This document shows positions 54,873 to 64,000 of a stretch of DNA of 64,000 nt, piece by piece. How positions within the stretch are numbered: the first letter of the stretch is position 1; every line of letters starts with the position of its first letter. The notes under the pieces were generated by a model. The model was not told the DNA's origin and made no database searches. It saw only the letters and a program-made list of their open reading frames with translations. The stretch covers positions 57,017,546-57,081,545 of the forward strand of contig NC_092054.1 in the NCBI RefSeq assembly GCF_003086295.3. The letters are read 5' to 3'. Source of the DNA: Arachis hypogaea. Its lineage: Eukaryota > Streptophyta > Magnoliopsida > Fabales > Fabaceae. The position numbers were made by a program, and so were the translations under genes.

Positions 54873-56130
54873 ATGGCGGACGACCATGACAACGACCACG
54901 ATTCAGATCTAGAAAACAGAACGCCGCACAAAAACGCGGACACCACACTGAAAGACACCCCGGAATCCAACGGAGACAAAATTCATCAAATCCGGGAGTA
55001 ATAGAGGCGCTTCAAGATCGCTTGAAATAACTTGAGAAAGAAACCCAACAACAACGAGAAATCGGAAAGGATCTACAAAGAGAGGTACGGCGACGTCAAG
55101 AATTGGAAGAAAAACTACAGCAATTAGAAGCCGATCTCAAATCGAAAACTCCTCGGACTACTCCTGAGGAAAATTCACGCAAAGAACAAGATCCATTCAC
55201 CAGGGAAATCATGAAAACCAAAATTCCAAAAGACTTCAAACTCCCAGATATGATTTTATACGACGGCACCACAGATCCCAACTATCATCTCAGCAATTTC
55301 AGAAGCAAAATGTACCTTACCGACGCCTCAGATGTCGTTCGCTGTAAAGCTTTTCCAACAACCTTCACGAAGACAGCGATCAGATGGTTCGACAACTTAC
55401 CTCCAAAGTCCATCTCAAACTTTGACGACCTGGCCAAAAAGTTCCTAGCCAGATTCTCCATCCAGAAGGATAAGGCCAAGCACGAACCCAGTTTACTAGG
55501 GATCAAGAAAGGAGATTGGGAGAGTCTCCGCAACTACATGGAAATATCCAACAAAACATGCATGGACATACAAAGTTTACCAATAGAGGCTGCCATCATG
55601 GGACTCATCAATGGCCTACGAGAGGGACCTTTTAGCCAATCTATATCAAAGAAGTACCCCACCTCCTTAGACGAAGTACAGGAGCGAGCAGAAAAATACA
55701 TCAATATGGAAGAGAATGCTCGGCTGGGAGAAACCTCAAAATCTGGGGCCTCCTACCAAGACAAAGACAAGGAATCCAAAAGGAAAGAAGATCGACAAGG
55801 GGAGAAAATAAAAAAATATCATAATTACACTCCTCTCAGAGTATCCCTGGTCGATGTATACAAAGAGGTCTGCCATACGGAGAAAATTCCCCCAGCACGG
55901 CCACTCAAAGGCAAAAGAGGAGGAGGAAATCGGAAGGAATATTGTGAATACCACCGAGTTCGAGGGCACTCCACCAACGAGTGCTTCGACTTAAAGAATA
56001 TCATAGAAAAATTGGTGAGAGAAGGAAGATTAGATCGCTTTCTGGCTACCCGAGATGATGACCAAAGAAAGAGACAAAGGGACGAAGATGACGGACGAGC
56101 TGAGCGATCACCTCGGACATCAGAAAGACA
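54873..56130 (+). pseudogene. T1 gag (broken)
   Basis: Capsid protein. ATG 54873 opens MADDHDND, then the frame is lost near 54990 and a TAA follows at 55028-55030. From 55031 it is open: a charged coiled coil (EVRRRQELEEKLQQLEADL), then the gag core with LPDMILYDGTTDP, RWFDNLPPKSI and FLARFSIQKDKAK. Near 55940 a zinc-binding-like CEYHRVRGHSTNEC (C-x2-H-x4-H-x4-C) typical of the Tat group is followed by DLKNIIEKL. Confidence 0.88.
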
Positions 56131-58908
56131 CGTCCACATGATACACGGGGGATTCGCAGGAGGCGGGATCTCCAAATCATCCCAAAAAAGATATCTCAAA
56201 GAAGTATATCAAGTCGAGGGAAAGGAGGAAGCACCCGACATCCCTGCGATAACATTCACTAAAGAGGACGCATCCGGCATCATCTCGGGACACGACGACC
56301 CCATGGTCATCACTATCATACTGGCAAACGCCAATCTACACCGCAAATTAGTAGACCAAGGGAGTTCTGCCGACATCTTATTCAAAATAGCCTTCGACAA
56401 ACTCGGCTTAGACGAAAAGGAGCTTAGAGCATACCCGAATAGTCTGTTCGGACTAGGAGATACCCCAGTACAACCACTGGGATACGTATCGCTACACACG
56501 ACCTTCGGAAAAAGGAACTAATCCAGGACCCTCAAGATAGACTACATCGTGGTCGACGTAAGTTCAGCCTACAATGCCCTAATAGGTCGGACAACACTCA
56601 ATCAACTTGGCGCAATAGTCTCAACTCCACATCTATGCATGAAATTCCCAACTACAGAAGGGATAGCTACGGTAAAAGCAGATCAAAAGATGGCACGCCG
56701 CTGTTATAACGAAAGTCTAAACCTCAGAGGCAGAGGAGAAGAGTTTCATACAATTGAGCTTGGCGGAGTTCAGCAACGAGAAGAACTCCGTCCGCAGCCG
56801 GAAGGTGAGATAGAGAAGGTTCAAATCGGAGACACCTCGGACAAAACAACTAATATCGGAACGATCCTAAGAGGAGACTCAAAAGAATTACTGATACAAT
56901 TCTTACGCGATAATGTCGATCTCTTCGCATGGAAAGCCGCAGATATGCCAGGTATAGACCCCAAGCTAATGTGCCACAAGTTGGCAGTCTATCCAGGATC
57001 TCGGCCGGTGCAGCAGAAACGAAGAAAACTTGGGCCAGAGCGATCCCAAGTGGTGGAAGAGCAAGTACAGGCACTACTGGAGGCAGGATTCATAAGAGAA
57101 GTCAAGTATCCATTATGGCTAGCCAACGTCGTCTTGGTGAAAAAACCAAATGGGAAGTGGCGAATGTGTACCGATTACACCGATCTCAACAAAGCCTGCC
57201 AAAAGATCCTTACCCACTCCCAAGTATCGACGCTCTGGTAGATGCTTCCTCCGGATATAGATACCTCTCGTTTATGGACGCATACTCGGGATACAACCAA
57301 ATCCCCATGTATCCACCAGATCAAGAAAAGACCTCGTTTTTAACGCCAAAAGCAAATTACTACTACATTGTAATGCCCTTCGGTCTCAAGAACGCAGGAG
57401 CTACTTATCAAAGGCTGATGAATAAAGTCTTCTCAGACCACATTGGAAAGATCATGGAAGTGTATGTGGACGACATGTTGATAAAGACACAAAGCAAAGA
57501 TACATTATTGTCCGACCTGGCTCAAGTGTTCGACACCATAAGGAAGCACGACATGCGACTTAATCCGGCAAAATACACCTTTGCGGTAGAAGCAGGCAAA
57601 TTCCTAGGTTTCATGCTCACACAAAGAAGAATTGAAGCAAACCCGGATAAATGCCAAGCCATACTCAACATGAAGAGCCCGACCTGTGTCAAAGAAGTGC
57701 AGCAACTCAACGGGAGATTGGCTGCCCTATCCAGATTCTTAGCAGGGGCAGCGATAAGATCTCTCCCCTTCTATGCTACTTTAAGGAAGGGAAGACAATT
57801 CGAATGGACGACAGAATGCGAACAAGCCTTCCAAGACTTCAAGGAGTTCTTAGGACGACCGCCTATCTTATCTCGACCACGAGAAGGAGAACCACTCGTA
57901 CTATATCTCGCAGTAGGAAGCCGGGCAATAGCCTCAGCACTAGTTAGAAAAGACGAAAGTGGGCAACAACCCGTCTACTTCATTAGCAAAGCACTACAAG
58001 GATCCGAGCTGAACTACCAGAAAATAGAAAAGTTTGCCTATACTCTCATTCTAACATCTCGACGACTTCGCCCGTACTTCCAGACTCACACCATTAAGGT
58101 TCGAACCAACCGGCCCATAAAAGGAATATTGCAGAAAACAGATTTAGCAGGCAGAATTTTACAATGGGCAGTCGAGTTATCAGAATTTGACCTCCAATAT
58201 GAAGCTCGGACGGCCATTAAATCACAGTACCTAGCCGATTTTATCGCAGAATTCACAGATGCCTTGGAGACCCCCACAGAATGGAATCTTTACGTGGACG
58301 ATTCTTCAAATAAGACTGGAAGCGGCGCAGACGTGATAATAGAAAGCAACCAATGAACCCAAGTTGAGCTCTCCCTTAAGTTCGGGTTCCCGGCCTCAAA
58401 CAACCAGGCGGAATACGAAGCATTATTAGCCGGTTTGAAGCTGGCTACAGAGGTTGGAGCTAAAAAACTCAACATTTACAGCGATTCACAAGTAGTCACC
58501 TCGCAGATAACAGGGAGCTATCAAGCCAAAGATCCCACCATGAAAAAGTATTTGGATAAAACCAAGGAACAGCTCGGACAACTCGGGGAATATAAAATCT
58601 ACCACATACCCCACGAGCAAAATGCCCGAGCTGACGCACTCTCAAAACTAGCCAGCACCAAACCAGGGGGCAACAATAGAAGCCTCATCCAGGAAATGCT
58701 ACAGAACCCGTCAATATCGGAAGCAGAAAAAATCCTAGCCATCACAAGTCAGGACCAAGGATGGATGACCCCCATAAATAACTACCTCAAAGCAGAGATG
58801 CTCCCCACGGAGGAAAAAGAGGTGAAAAAATTAAAAAAGGGAGGCACAGTACTACACTATTATAAACAACATCCTGTACAAAAGAGGGATCTCAATACCA
58901 CTACTTAA
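56131..58908 (+). pseudogene. T1 protease, reverse transcriptase and two RNase H domains (broken)
   Basis: Protease: LVDQGSSADIL near 56350, then VVDVSSAYNALIGR near 56550. TAA at 56519-56521 interrupts. RT: VKKPNGKWRMCTDYTDLNKAC, then a frameshift near 57200, then DAYSGYNQI, MPFGLKNAGATYQRL and active-site YVDD at 57463-57474. The first RNase H ends near ADFIAEF (58250). The second has LYVDDSSN, NQAEYEALLAG, IYSDSQVV and ARADALSKLA, keeping its four acidic positions. It contains a TGA at 58354-58356. The frame is lost again near 58882. Confidence 0.9.
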
Positions 58909-58912
58909 ATGC

Positions 58913-59997
58913 GTGCCGACCAACAACACAAAGGAAGTGTTAAAAGAAGTACACGGCGGCATGTGCGGCAATCATCTCGGAGCACGAGCTCTTGCCAAAA
59001 AAGTACTTCGAGCGGGATTTTATTGGTCAACCCTACAGAAGGAAGCTATAGAATTTGTAAAGACATGTCCACCATGTCAAAAACATGCCAACTTCCACAT
59101 CGCCCCGCCAGAAGAGCTCATCAGTGTAACCTCGCCCTGGCCATTTGCAAAATGGGGACTTGATCTTCTCAGACCCTTTCCCCAGGGATCAGGACAAGTA
59201 AAATTCCTCATAGTCGGAGTAGACTATTTTACAAAATGGATTGAGGCAGAGCCCCTAGCCAGCGCCACTGCTCAAAAAAGTCGGAAATTCCTATACAGGA
59301 ATATTGTCACAAGGTTCGGGGTTCCATACTCCAAACCACAGACAATGGCACTCAATTCACAGACGCAGGCTTCAGGAGACTAGTAGCTGACTTGAATATA
59401 AAGCACCAGTTCACCTCCGTCGAACACCCTCAAGCCAATGGACAGGCTGAAGCTGCCAAGAAAGTCATATTGACAGGGTTAAAACGGAGACTACAAGATT
59501 CAAAGGGAGCTTGGGCCGAAGAACTTCCGCAAGTCCTATGGGCATATCGAACAACGCCACACTCCATGACAAATGAATCACCCTTTCGACTAGCATACGG
59601 AGTGGAGGCAATGATCCCAGTAGAGATCGAGGAAGGGTCACCCAGAGTAGTCCACTACAATGAAAAGGCCAACTCTCAACTTCAGAAGGAAGAACTCGAC
59701 CTACTACCTGAAATTTAGGAAAGAGCTCGGATCAGGGAAGAAGCACTAAAACGTCGAATGGCTTCCAGATATAATCAAAAGGTAGTGCCAAGAAGTTTCA
59801 CGGAGAACGACCTCATCCTAATCCGAAATGACATTGGAACAACTCGACCAGGAGAAGGAAAGTTGGCAGCAAACTGGAAAGGACCCTACCAAGTTGTAAA
59901 AGTACTCGGAAAGGGCTACTACAGACTGTCCGAACTCGATGGACGAGAGCTTCCCAGATCATGGCACGCCTGCAACCTAAGAAGGTACTACAGCTAG
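58913..59997 (+). pseudogene. T1 integrase (broken)
   Basis: Zinc-binding part HGGMCGNHLGA to CPPCQKHAN, catalytic core KWGLDLLRPFPQ, then a frameshift near 59330 just before the DNGTQFTD block, then HPQANGQAEAAKK carrying the third acidic residue. After WAYRTTPHS a TAG at 59716-59718 precedes the C-terminal part (RYNQKVVPRSF, WKGPYQVVKV), ending at 59997. Confidence 0.9.
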
Positions 59998-60460
59998 AAA
60001 AGTAAAAGATCTCACCATTGGATGCACTCTTTTTCCTGAAAAGGTTTTTTAATCTGGCACCAAGTTGAGACTCAAACACTATTCGACATAAAGGGATGAA
60101 AAATTCCCACATGTACATATTTGCACTTTCCTTTGAATAAATATATATATTTTAGATATTCTACAAGATTTCAAGACGCATTAATCTGAAGTATTCATCG
60201 TCCGATTATAAAGCAACAGATCGGCAGAAAGTGAAAAAAAATAATTTCACTGCACGATCACGATAAAGATAACCGTCTGATAAAGGTGAAAACGCGATTC
60301 ACCCAAAGGACGATCTAGAGATGACAACCACTTTCTACAAATCGGCAAAGATGAACACAGAATAATGTAAGAAGTTATCGAAAATAATCTAAAAAAGAAC
60401 CTGACGAGGTCTTACGGATTGCTAAAATAATAACTTAAAGACTGGCCGATATTAAGAAGT
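59998..60460 (+). mobile_element. T1 region just after integrase
   Basis: Non-coding. 'cctttgaataaatatatatat' near 60130 could supply a polyadenylation signal (AATAAA at 60136). No ORF of note. Confidence 0.45.
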
Positions 60461-60960
60461 CGGACTAAGTCAACCCAAGTTATAAGTAAACCTTGGAAAG
60501 AGGTCTGGCCAACCCTATTAAAGAGGATTACTTTAACTTAGAAGGGCCCGACATAACAAAGTCAGCCCAAAACTAAAAAGTTATACAAGTAGTCCCTGAA
60601 AGAGACCTGACACAGGTCCAAAAAAGAGGACTACAAAAATAACTTAAAGGAGACCGATATAACGAAGTTGGACTCCTACTACTAAAAAGTTATTTGCAAA
60701 AATAACTTAAAGGAGACCGATATAATGAAGCCGGACTCCTACTTGACCGATATAACGAAGTCGGACTCCTACTACTAAAAAGTTATCTGCAAAAATAACT
60801 TAAAAGAGACCGATATAACGAAGTCGGACTCCTACTACTAAAAAGTTATAAAAGTAATCCCTGAAAGAGATCTGACAAAGATCCAAGAAAGAGGATTACA
60901 AAAATAACTTAGAAAAGAACGACGTAAAGAAGTCACCCTACTACAAAGCAAGTTACAAAG
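60461..60960. repeat. T1 tandem repeats (63-bp unit plus 30-bp sub-unit)
   Basis: Three units begin AACTTAAAGG at 60641, 60704 and 60797. The spacing is 63 and then 93 bp, the latter because a 30-bp piece (GACCGATATAACGAAGTCGG type) is doubled. A larger echo joins 60590-60640 to 60860-60910 ('ccctgaaagaga...gaggattacaaaaataactt'). Confidence 0.85.
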
Positions 60961-61404
60961 GTAACCCCTGAGAAAACTGGAACAGGACTACCAAAACAAC
61001 ATGGAAGACTAACTTGAAGAAATCGGTTATAGATCGACAGAAATACAAGTAAGAGCGAAAAAACCAAAAAACAAGTTAGACCCATATAACCACAACCACA
61101 AAGGATTCAAGCTACAAAAGTACAAAGCAAATCCAAAAAGGTCAAGCTGCAAGGTTCCAACATTCTCAGAAAACAGAAGAGATACCAAATCAAGCACAAA
61201 AAGCATGATATAGTCTACAAAAAGTTATAAAAGTCTTGGAGGCCACCAAAACCTACCTTAAAAAGCTAAGCGAGCTACCTTTTGTTTTTTAAAAATAAAA
61301 GTTGCTAGGCAAGCAACAAGAAAGTGTCAGCAGTTAACAAAACATAAAGAGTTTAAAAAGCCCACAAGCCGGGCCAACTATATAAATATCCAAAATAAAT
61401 GAAG
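60961..61404. mobile_element. T1 spacer between the tandem repeats and the antisense ORF
   Basis: AT-rich, no coding content. It lies 3' of the minus-strand ORF and so may hold its 3' untranslated part. Confidence 0.45.
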
Positions 61405-63309
61405 CTAAGGGTCAGAAGACTTTTTAGCAGGAGACGGAGGGCGAGTCTGGAGAGGAACAGCATCCACAGTACCGTCATCTCGGTTTAAGATCTGGCAGTC
61501 AGGATCAGAGGCGGGAGGGTCGACCTCGGTAGGAACAGCAGAAGTCGATACCTTAGCAGAGGACATAGGGGGAAGTTCGACATTATCATCATCCTCGTCA
61601 TCAGGGATAATCTTGCCATTCTTGACAACATTATCTAGGCTGAAGAGGGTCAGGTCGGCCTCGGGAGCAATAACCCGAACTTGCTCCTTCAGGTTCTCAT
61701 AAGCAGCAGTCACGCTGCCAACAAGATGACCTTGAAGTTCAGAATAATCTTCCCGGGCACTCTCCAGCTCCCCCCTCAGGCGCATCACCTCCCGATAGGA
61801 TGTAACGTAGCTATCCTTATGCATCATTGCCGTGTCCTCGGCCAACCGCACAGAAGCTGCCAGAGAAAGGGAACTCGCCTTCTCGTTCTCTAAATCTTTT
61901 TCCAGCTTGGCCACCTTAACCTCGAGCTCCTCCTTCAGCCCCTTCATCCGGTCGAACTCTTGCTTTGCCTCCTCCATAAATGCTTTGGTGGCATGGAGAG
62001 GTAGGTTCTGAGCAGTTCGGTGCAGAGCAGCCCCCATATACGCCATCTTTATGCTGTTTCGGGTCATAAATTCCAAATGATGAAGGATGGGCACATCGTC
62101 CATAGAAAGGGCGCCATAGGGGCCGATTTGCTGATCTACAAATTCAATAGCATTAAAGTCGGGAGCATCGAGGTCAAAGGGCTCAACTGTTTTTTGTTTC
62201 TTATTGGGAGGAGCGACAGAAGGAGCAGCAGAAGTTGGAAGAGGGTCAGCCAGACGAACTCGGGGAGTAGGGATCACCTTCCTCATCCCAGGAGAACTCG
62301 GCATGGATGGCTTCACACGCACTTGGGAAGATCCCTCCCCGGCCGTCTTAGCCGAGATGTTTTTGGCAGCAGTCGCCTTCTGTGCCCTCTTAAAAGCCTT
62401 CATGGATTCATTATTCTTCATCGCCTCTGCAAATAAGACACAACAATAAGAAATTAAGCTACAAGTCGGAAAGGCATCCACAAGCAATATAAACAGATAA
62501 CAAAGGAAATGCAAAATACCCAGCTCAGTTTGAAGAAGAGAGGGATTGGTTAAAAATTTCTTTGTATCAAGATAGGGGGATTGACCCCAGTGTTCTTCCA
62601 AGACAGTCACAAAAGCTCGCTTAGCCTCATCCAACATTTCCCATGTATATCTGGACACTCTCACATCTTTTTGCCATTCCAAGGGAAAGGCGGGCTCATC
62701 ATTCTCATCCAGGAAAAAGGGCCGAGCTCCTTCAACAGCTCGGACCTTGAAAAAATAGTTCTTAAAATCGCGAAACGATTCATCAAACATGGAAAAGACC
62801 TTCTTTCCCTGGGAAGATCGGAAAGAGACCCATGCTGCCTTCTTTTTTACTACTTCAGGCTTTGTCAAGACAAATAGGTAGAAAAAGAGAGATTGCGAGG
62901 CAGGGATACCAAAACCATTACACAACAATTGAAAAATTTTAATGAAACCCCAGGAATTAGGGTGAAATTGAGAGGGAGCAACATTACAGGACCATAACAG
63001 GTCGGTCTCAAACTCAGTAAAAGGAAAGGTGATACCCAGCTGACCAAAGAAGAAGTCATAAGCATAGAAAAAAGGGCGATCATTAACAACCCGAGTAGAG
63101 AAACAAACTCTCTCCTCAGAAGAGGGAGGGACAAGTTCATAATTCTTCTCATCACCAGGATTACTACAGACCCTATGAAACTGCCTAAGCTGCGCGCAAA
63201 ACTCGGAATCAACCAAAGAGACACACATAAGAACTATCGAGTCCACCCAATCGGCCATGCCCTCGGGAACCTGGGAAGACATCTCTACAACGTTATTGCG
63301 AGAAGACAT
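61405..63309 (-). CDS. T1 antisense ORF, Transposase_28-like (PF04195)
   Basis: 634-residue open frame on the opposite strand to gag-pol, starting MSSRNNVVEMSS. The N-terminal third has GITFPFTEFETDLLW, APSQFHPNSWGFIKIFQ and KKAAWVSFRSSQG, matching my memory of the 'putative gypsy type transposon' family common in plants. The middle is Ser/Pro-rich (about residues 330-390). Residues about 430-560 form a long coiled coil (KGLKEELEVKVAKLEKDL). The tail is acidic (DDEDDDNVELPP). Antisense extra ORFs near the 3' end are known for Tat-lineage elements. It is the one intact T1 ORF. It probably contains an in-frame intron at 62427-62519. The function is unknown. Confidence 0.75.
   Translation of the reverse strand: MSSRNNVVEMSSQVPEGMADWVDSIVLMCVSLVDSEFCAQLRQFHRVCSNPGDEKNYELVPPSSEERVCFSTRVVNDRPFFYAYDFFFGQLGITFPFTEFETDLLWSCNVAPSQFHPNSWGFIKIFQLLCNGFGIPASQSLFFYLFVLTKPEVVKKKAAWVSFRSSQGKKVFSMFDESFRDFKNYFFKVRAVEGARPFFLDENDEPAFPLEWQKDVRVSRYTWEMLDEAKRAFVTVLEEHWGQSPYLDTKKFLTNPSLLQTELGILHFLCYLFILLVDAFPTCSLISYCCVLFAEAMKNNESMKAFKRAQKATAAKNISAKTAGEGSSQVRVKPSMPSSPGMRKVIPTPRVRLADPLPTSAAPSVAPPNKKQKTVEPFDLDAPDFNAIEFVDQQIGPYGALSMDDVPILHHLEFMTRNSIKMAYMGAALHRTAQNLPLHATKAFMEEAKQEFDRMKGLKEELEVKVAKLEKDLENEKASSLSLAASVRLAEDTAMMHKDSYVTSYREVMRLRGELESAREDYSELQGHLVGSVTAAYENLKEQVRVIAPEADLTLFSLDNVVKNGKIIPDDEDDDNVELPPMSSAKVSTSAVPTEVDPPASDPDCQILNRDDGTVDAVPLQTRPPSPAKKSSDP
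62427..62519 (-). other. Candidate 93-nt in-frame intron of the antisense ORF
   Basis: On the minus strand a donor GTATTTTGC follows CTGAGCTGG, and an acceptor TTATTTGCAG precedes AGGCGATG. Its translation is oddly hydrophobic (FLCYLFILLVDAFP, LISYCCVLF) between hydrophilic stretches and has no stop. Length 93 is a multiple of three, so both spliced and unspliced forms would be open. Confidence 0.65.
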
Positions 63310-64000
63310 GAGGCCAACTAAATCCTACAATAAGAAAAGAAGAGTGGATTACTAATAAAACATCTCAGATGAGGGGCAAAGCAACTCGACAGACGAACAA
63401 ACAGGAAAGGAAAACCCCAAGACTCAAACCAAAGCCCTGGGGCATCCTTTGGAGGCAGTAACAAAGCAAGGTTTCAAGAACATTCTACAGCTTACGTCCT
63501 GGCACTCATGAAAAAGGAGAAAATAAGGTTTCAAACGAAAACAAAAGAAGTAAAAAACACAAAGTCACTACCTTTCTACAGTCTATCAGCCAAAGCATTG
63601 TCAAAATCAAAAATGCCCAGCAGAAAATCACCAAAGATGCAAATTTTTTCAGAATCAAGCAAAACCACCATCGAAGGCACAAGCAAAAACAACAACAAAC
63701 ATGCAAAAGTCCCAATTTTTAGATTCAGGCAACAAGAAAAGAAAAAAGATTCACACCAAAAATGAACACATCAGGTACAGTAAAAGCAGAAAAGATTCAA
63801 ACTTTCTCTGAGCAAAATTCAAAAAACAGACATATAAAGAAACAGAGGAAGAAAATAGAACCTGGAAAATAAAAAGGAAGCTGAAGAGAAAAAGCACCAA
63901 AGCCACCCCTCGAAGCGGAAAACTGCGAAGATAGAAGGAGAAATCTGGAAATCACCCCTATTCCTCAGAAAGCAGTAGCAGAACAGGCGTTGCGAGAAGG
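63310..64000. mobile_element. T1 region upstream of the antisense ORF
   Basis: Non-coding AT-rich DNA to the window end. It would contain the promoter of the antisense ORF. No clear TATA box stood out on the minus strand, and small frames at 63506-63765 on both strands have no recognisable content. Confidence 0.4.

Larger units (their letters stand above)
54292..64000 (+). mobile_element. T1: Tat-type Ty3/gypsy element, 3' end outside the window
   Basis: 5' LTR, tRNA-Asp primer site, gag-pro-RT-RNaseH, a second RNase H, integrase, a long 3' region with tandem repeats and a large reverse-strand ORF. The extra RNase H after the first and the antisense ORF are known traits of the Tat/Ogre lineage. 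Coding parts contain several frameshifts and stops. The 3' LTR is not reached. Confidence 0.88.

Noticed and set aside
1..64000. Host genes, tRNA or rRNA genes
   Set aside because: No exon-like conserved domain, tRNA cloverleaf or rRNA segment was recognised; tRNA-like matches are only the 18-nt primer sites.

Overview
This window is plant DNA, most likely peanut (Arachis). I infer that from the kinds of LTR retrotransposon present and from LTR words I remember from peanut sequence (for example GGCGTTGAACGCCAG). No search was run. I found no host gene, tRNA or rRNA. Almost every base can be assigned to LTR retrotransposons inserted into one another, apart from a 1000-N assembly gap (51744-52743) and about 1.5 kb of unassigned LTR-like DNA after it.

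Labels used below. N1-N4 are non-autonomous elements with LTRs of about 1.4-1.6 kb, a tRNA-Asp-type primer site and a protein (ORF1) I do not recognise. G1-G4 are Ty3/gypsy elements of the Athila type. T1 is a Ty3/gypsy element of the Tat type.

Layout. N1 (+) is the oldest layer: LTR 1-345 and 1836-1920, primer site 1921, ORF1 start 2086-3036. Its LTR holds a minus-strand solo LTR (346-1835). N2 (-) is inserted inside N1's ORF1 and spans about 3040-33475: 3' LTR 3040-4702, ORF2 12963-14150, ORF1 16779-18236, 5' LTR 31897-33475. N2 itself was hit by G1 (+, about 5085-12802) and by N3 (-, about 18240-31896). N3 contains the complete N4 (-, 18605-26235, target duplication GTGCG on both sides) and a G-type solo LTR, G3 (29706-31358). 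N1's ORF1 end resumes at 33476 and is interrupted again by G2, a complete 12.36-kb element (33741-46097, target duplication GTAAC on both sides). N1's 3' part continues to 48811, where G4 (-) begins and runs into the gap. T1 (+) starts at 54292 and continues past the window end.

How the parts relate. G1, G2 and T1 encode the usual gag, protease, reverse transcriptase, RNase H and integrase, all broken by stops, frameshifts or, in G2, loss of a catalytic Asp. N elements encode no polymerase and must have been moved in trans. The most interesting signal is a two-hairpin module just after the last stop codon of both N-type ORF1 and Athila-type pol. It appears in six elements with covarying stems, so autonomous and non-autonomous elements share an RNA structure that may serve trans-mobilisation. 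A second signal is that each family carries its own short CpG-rich palindromic word, in clusters both in the LTR upstream of the TATA box and in internal spacers.
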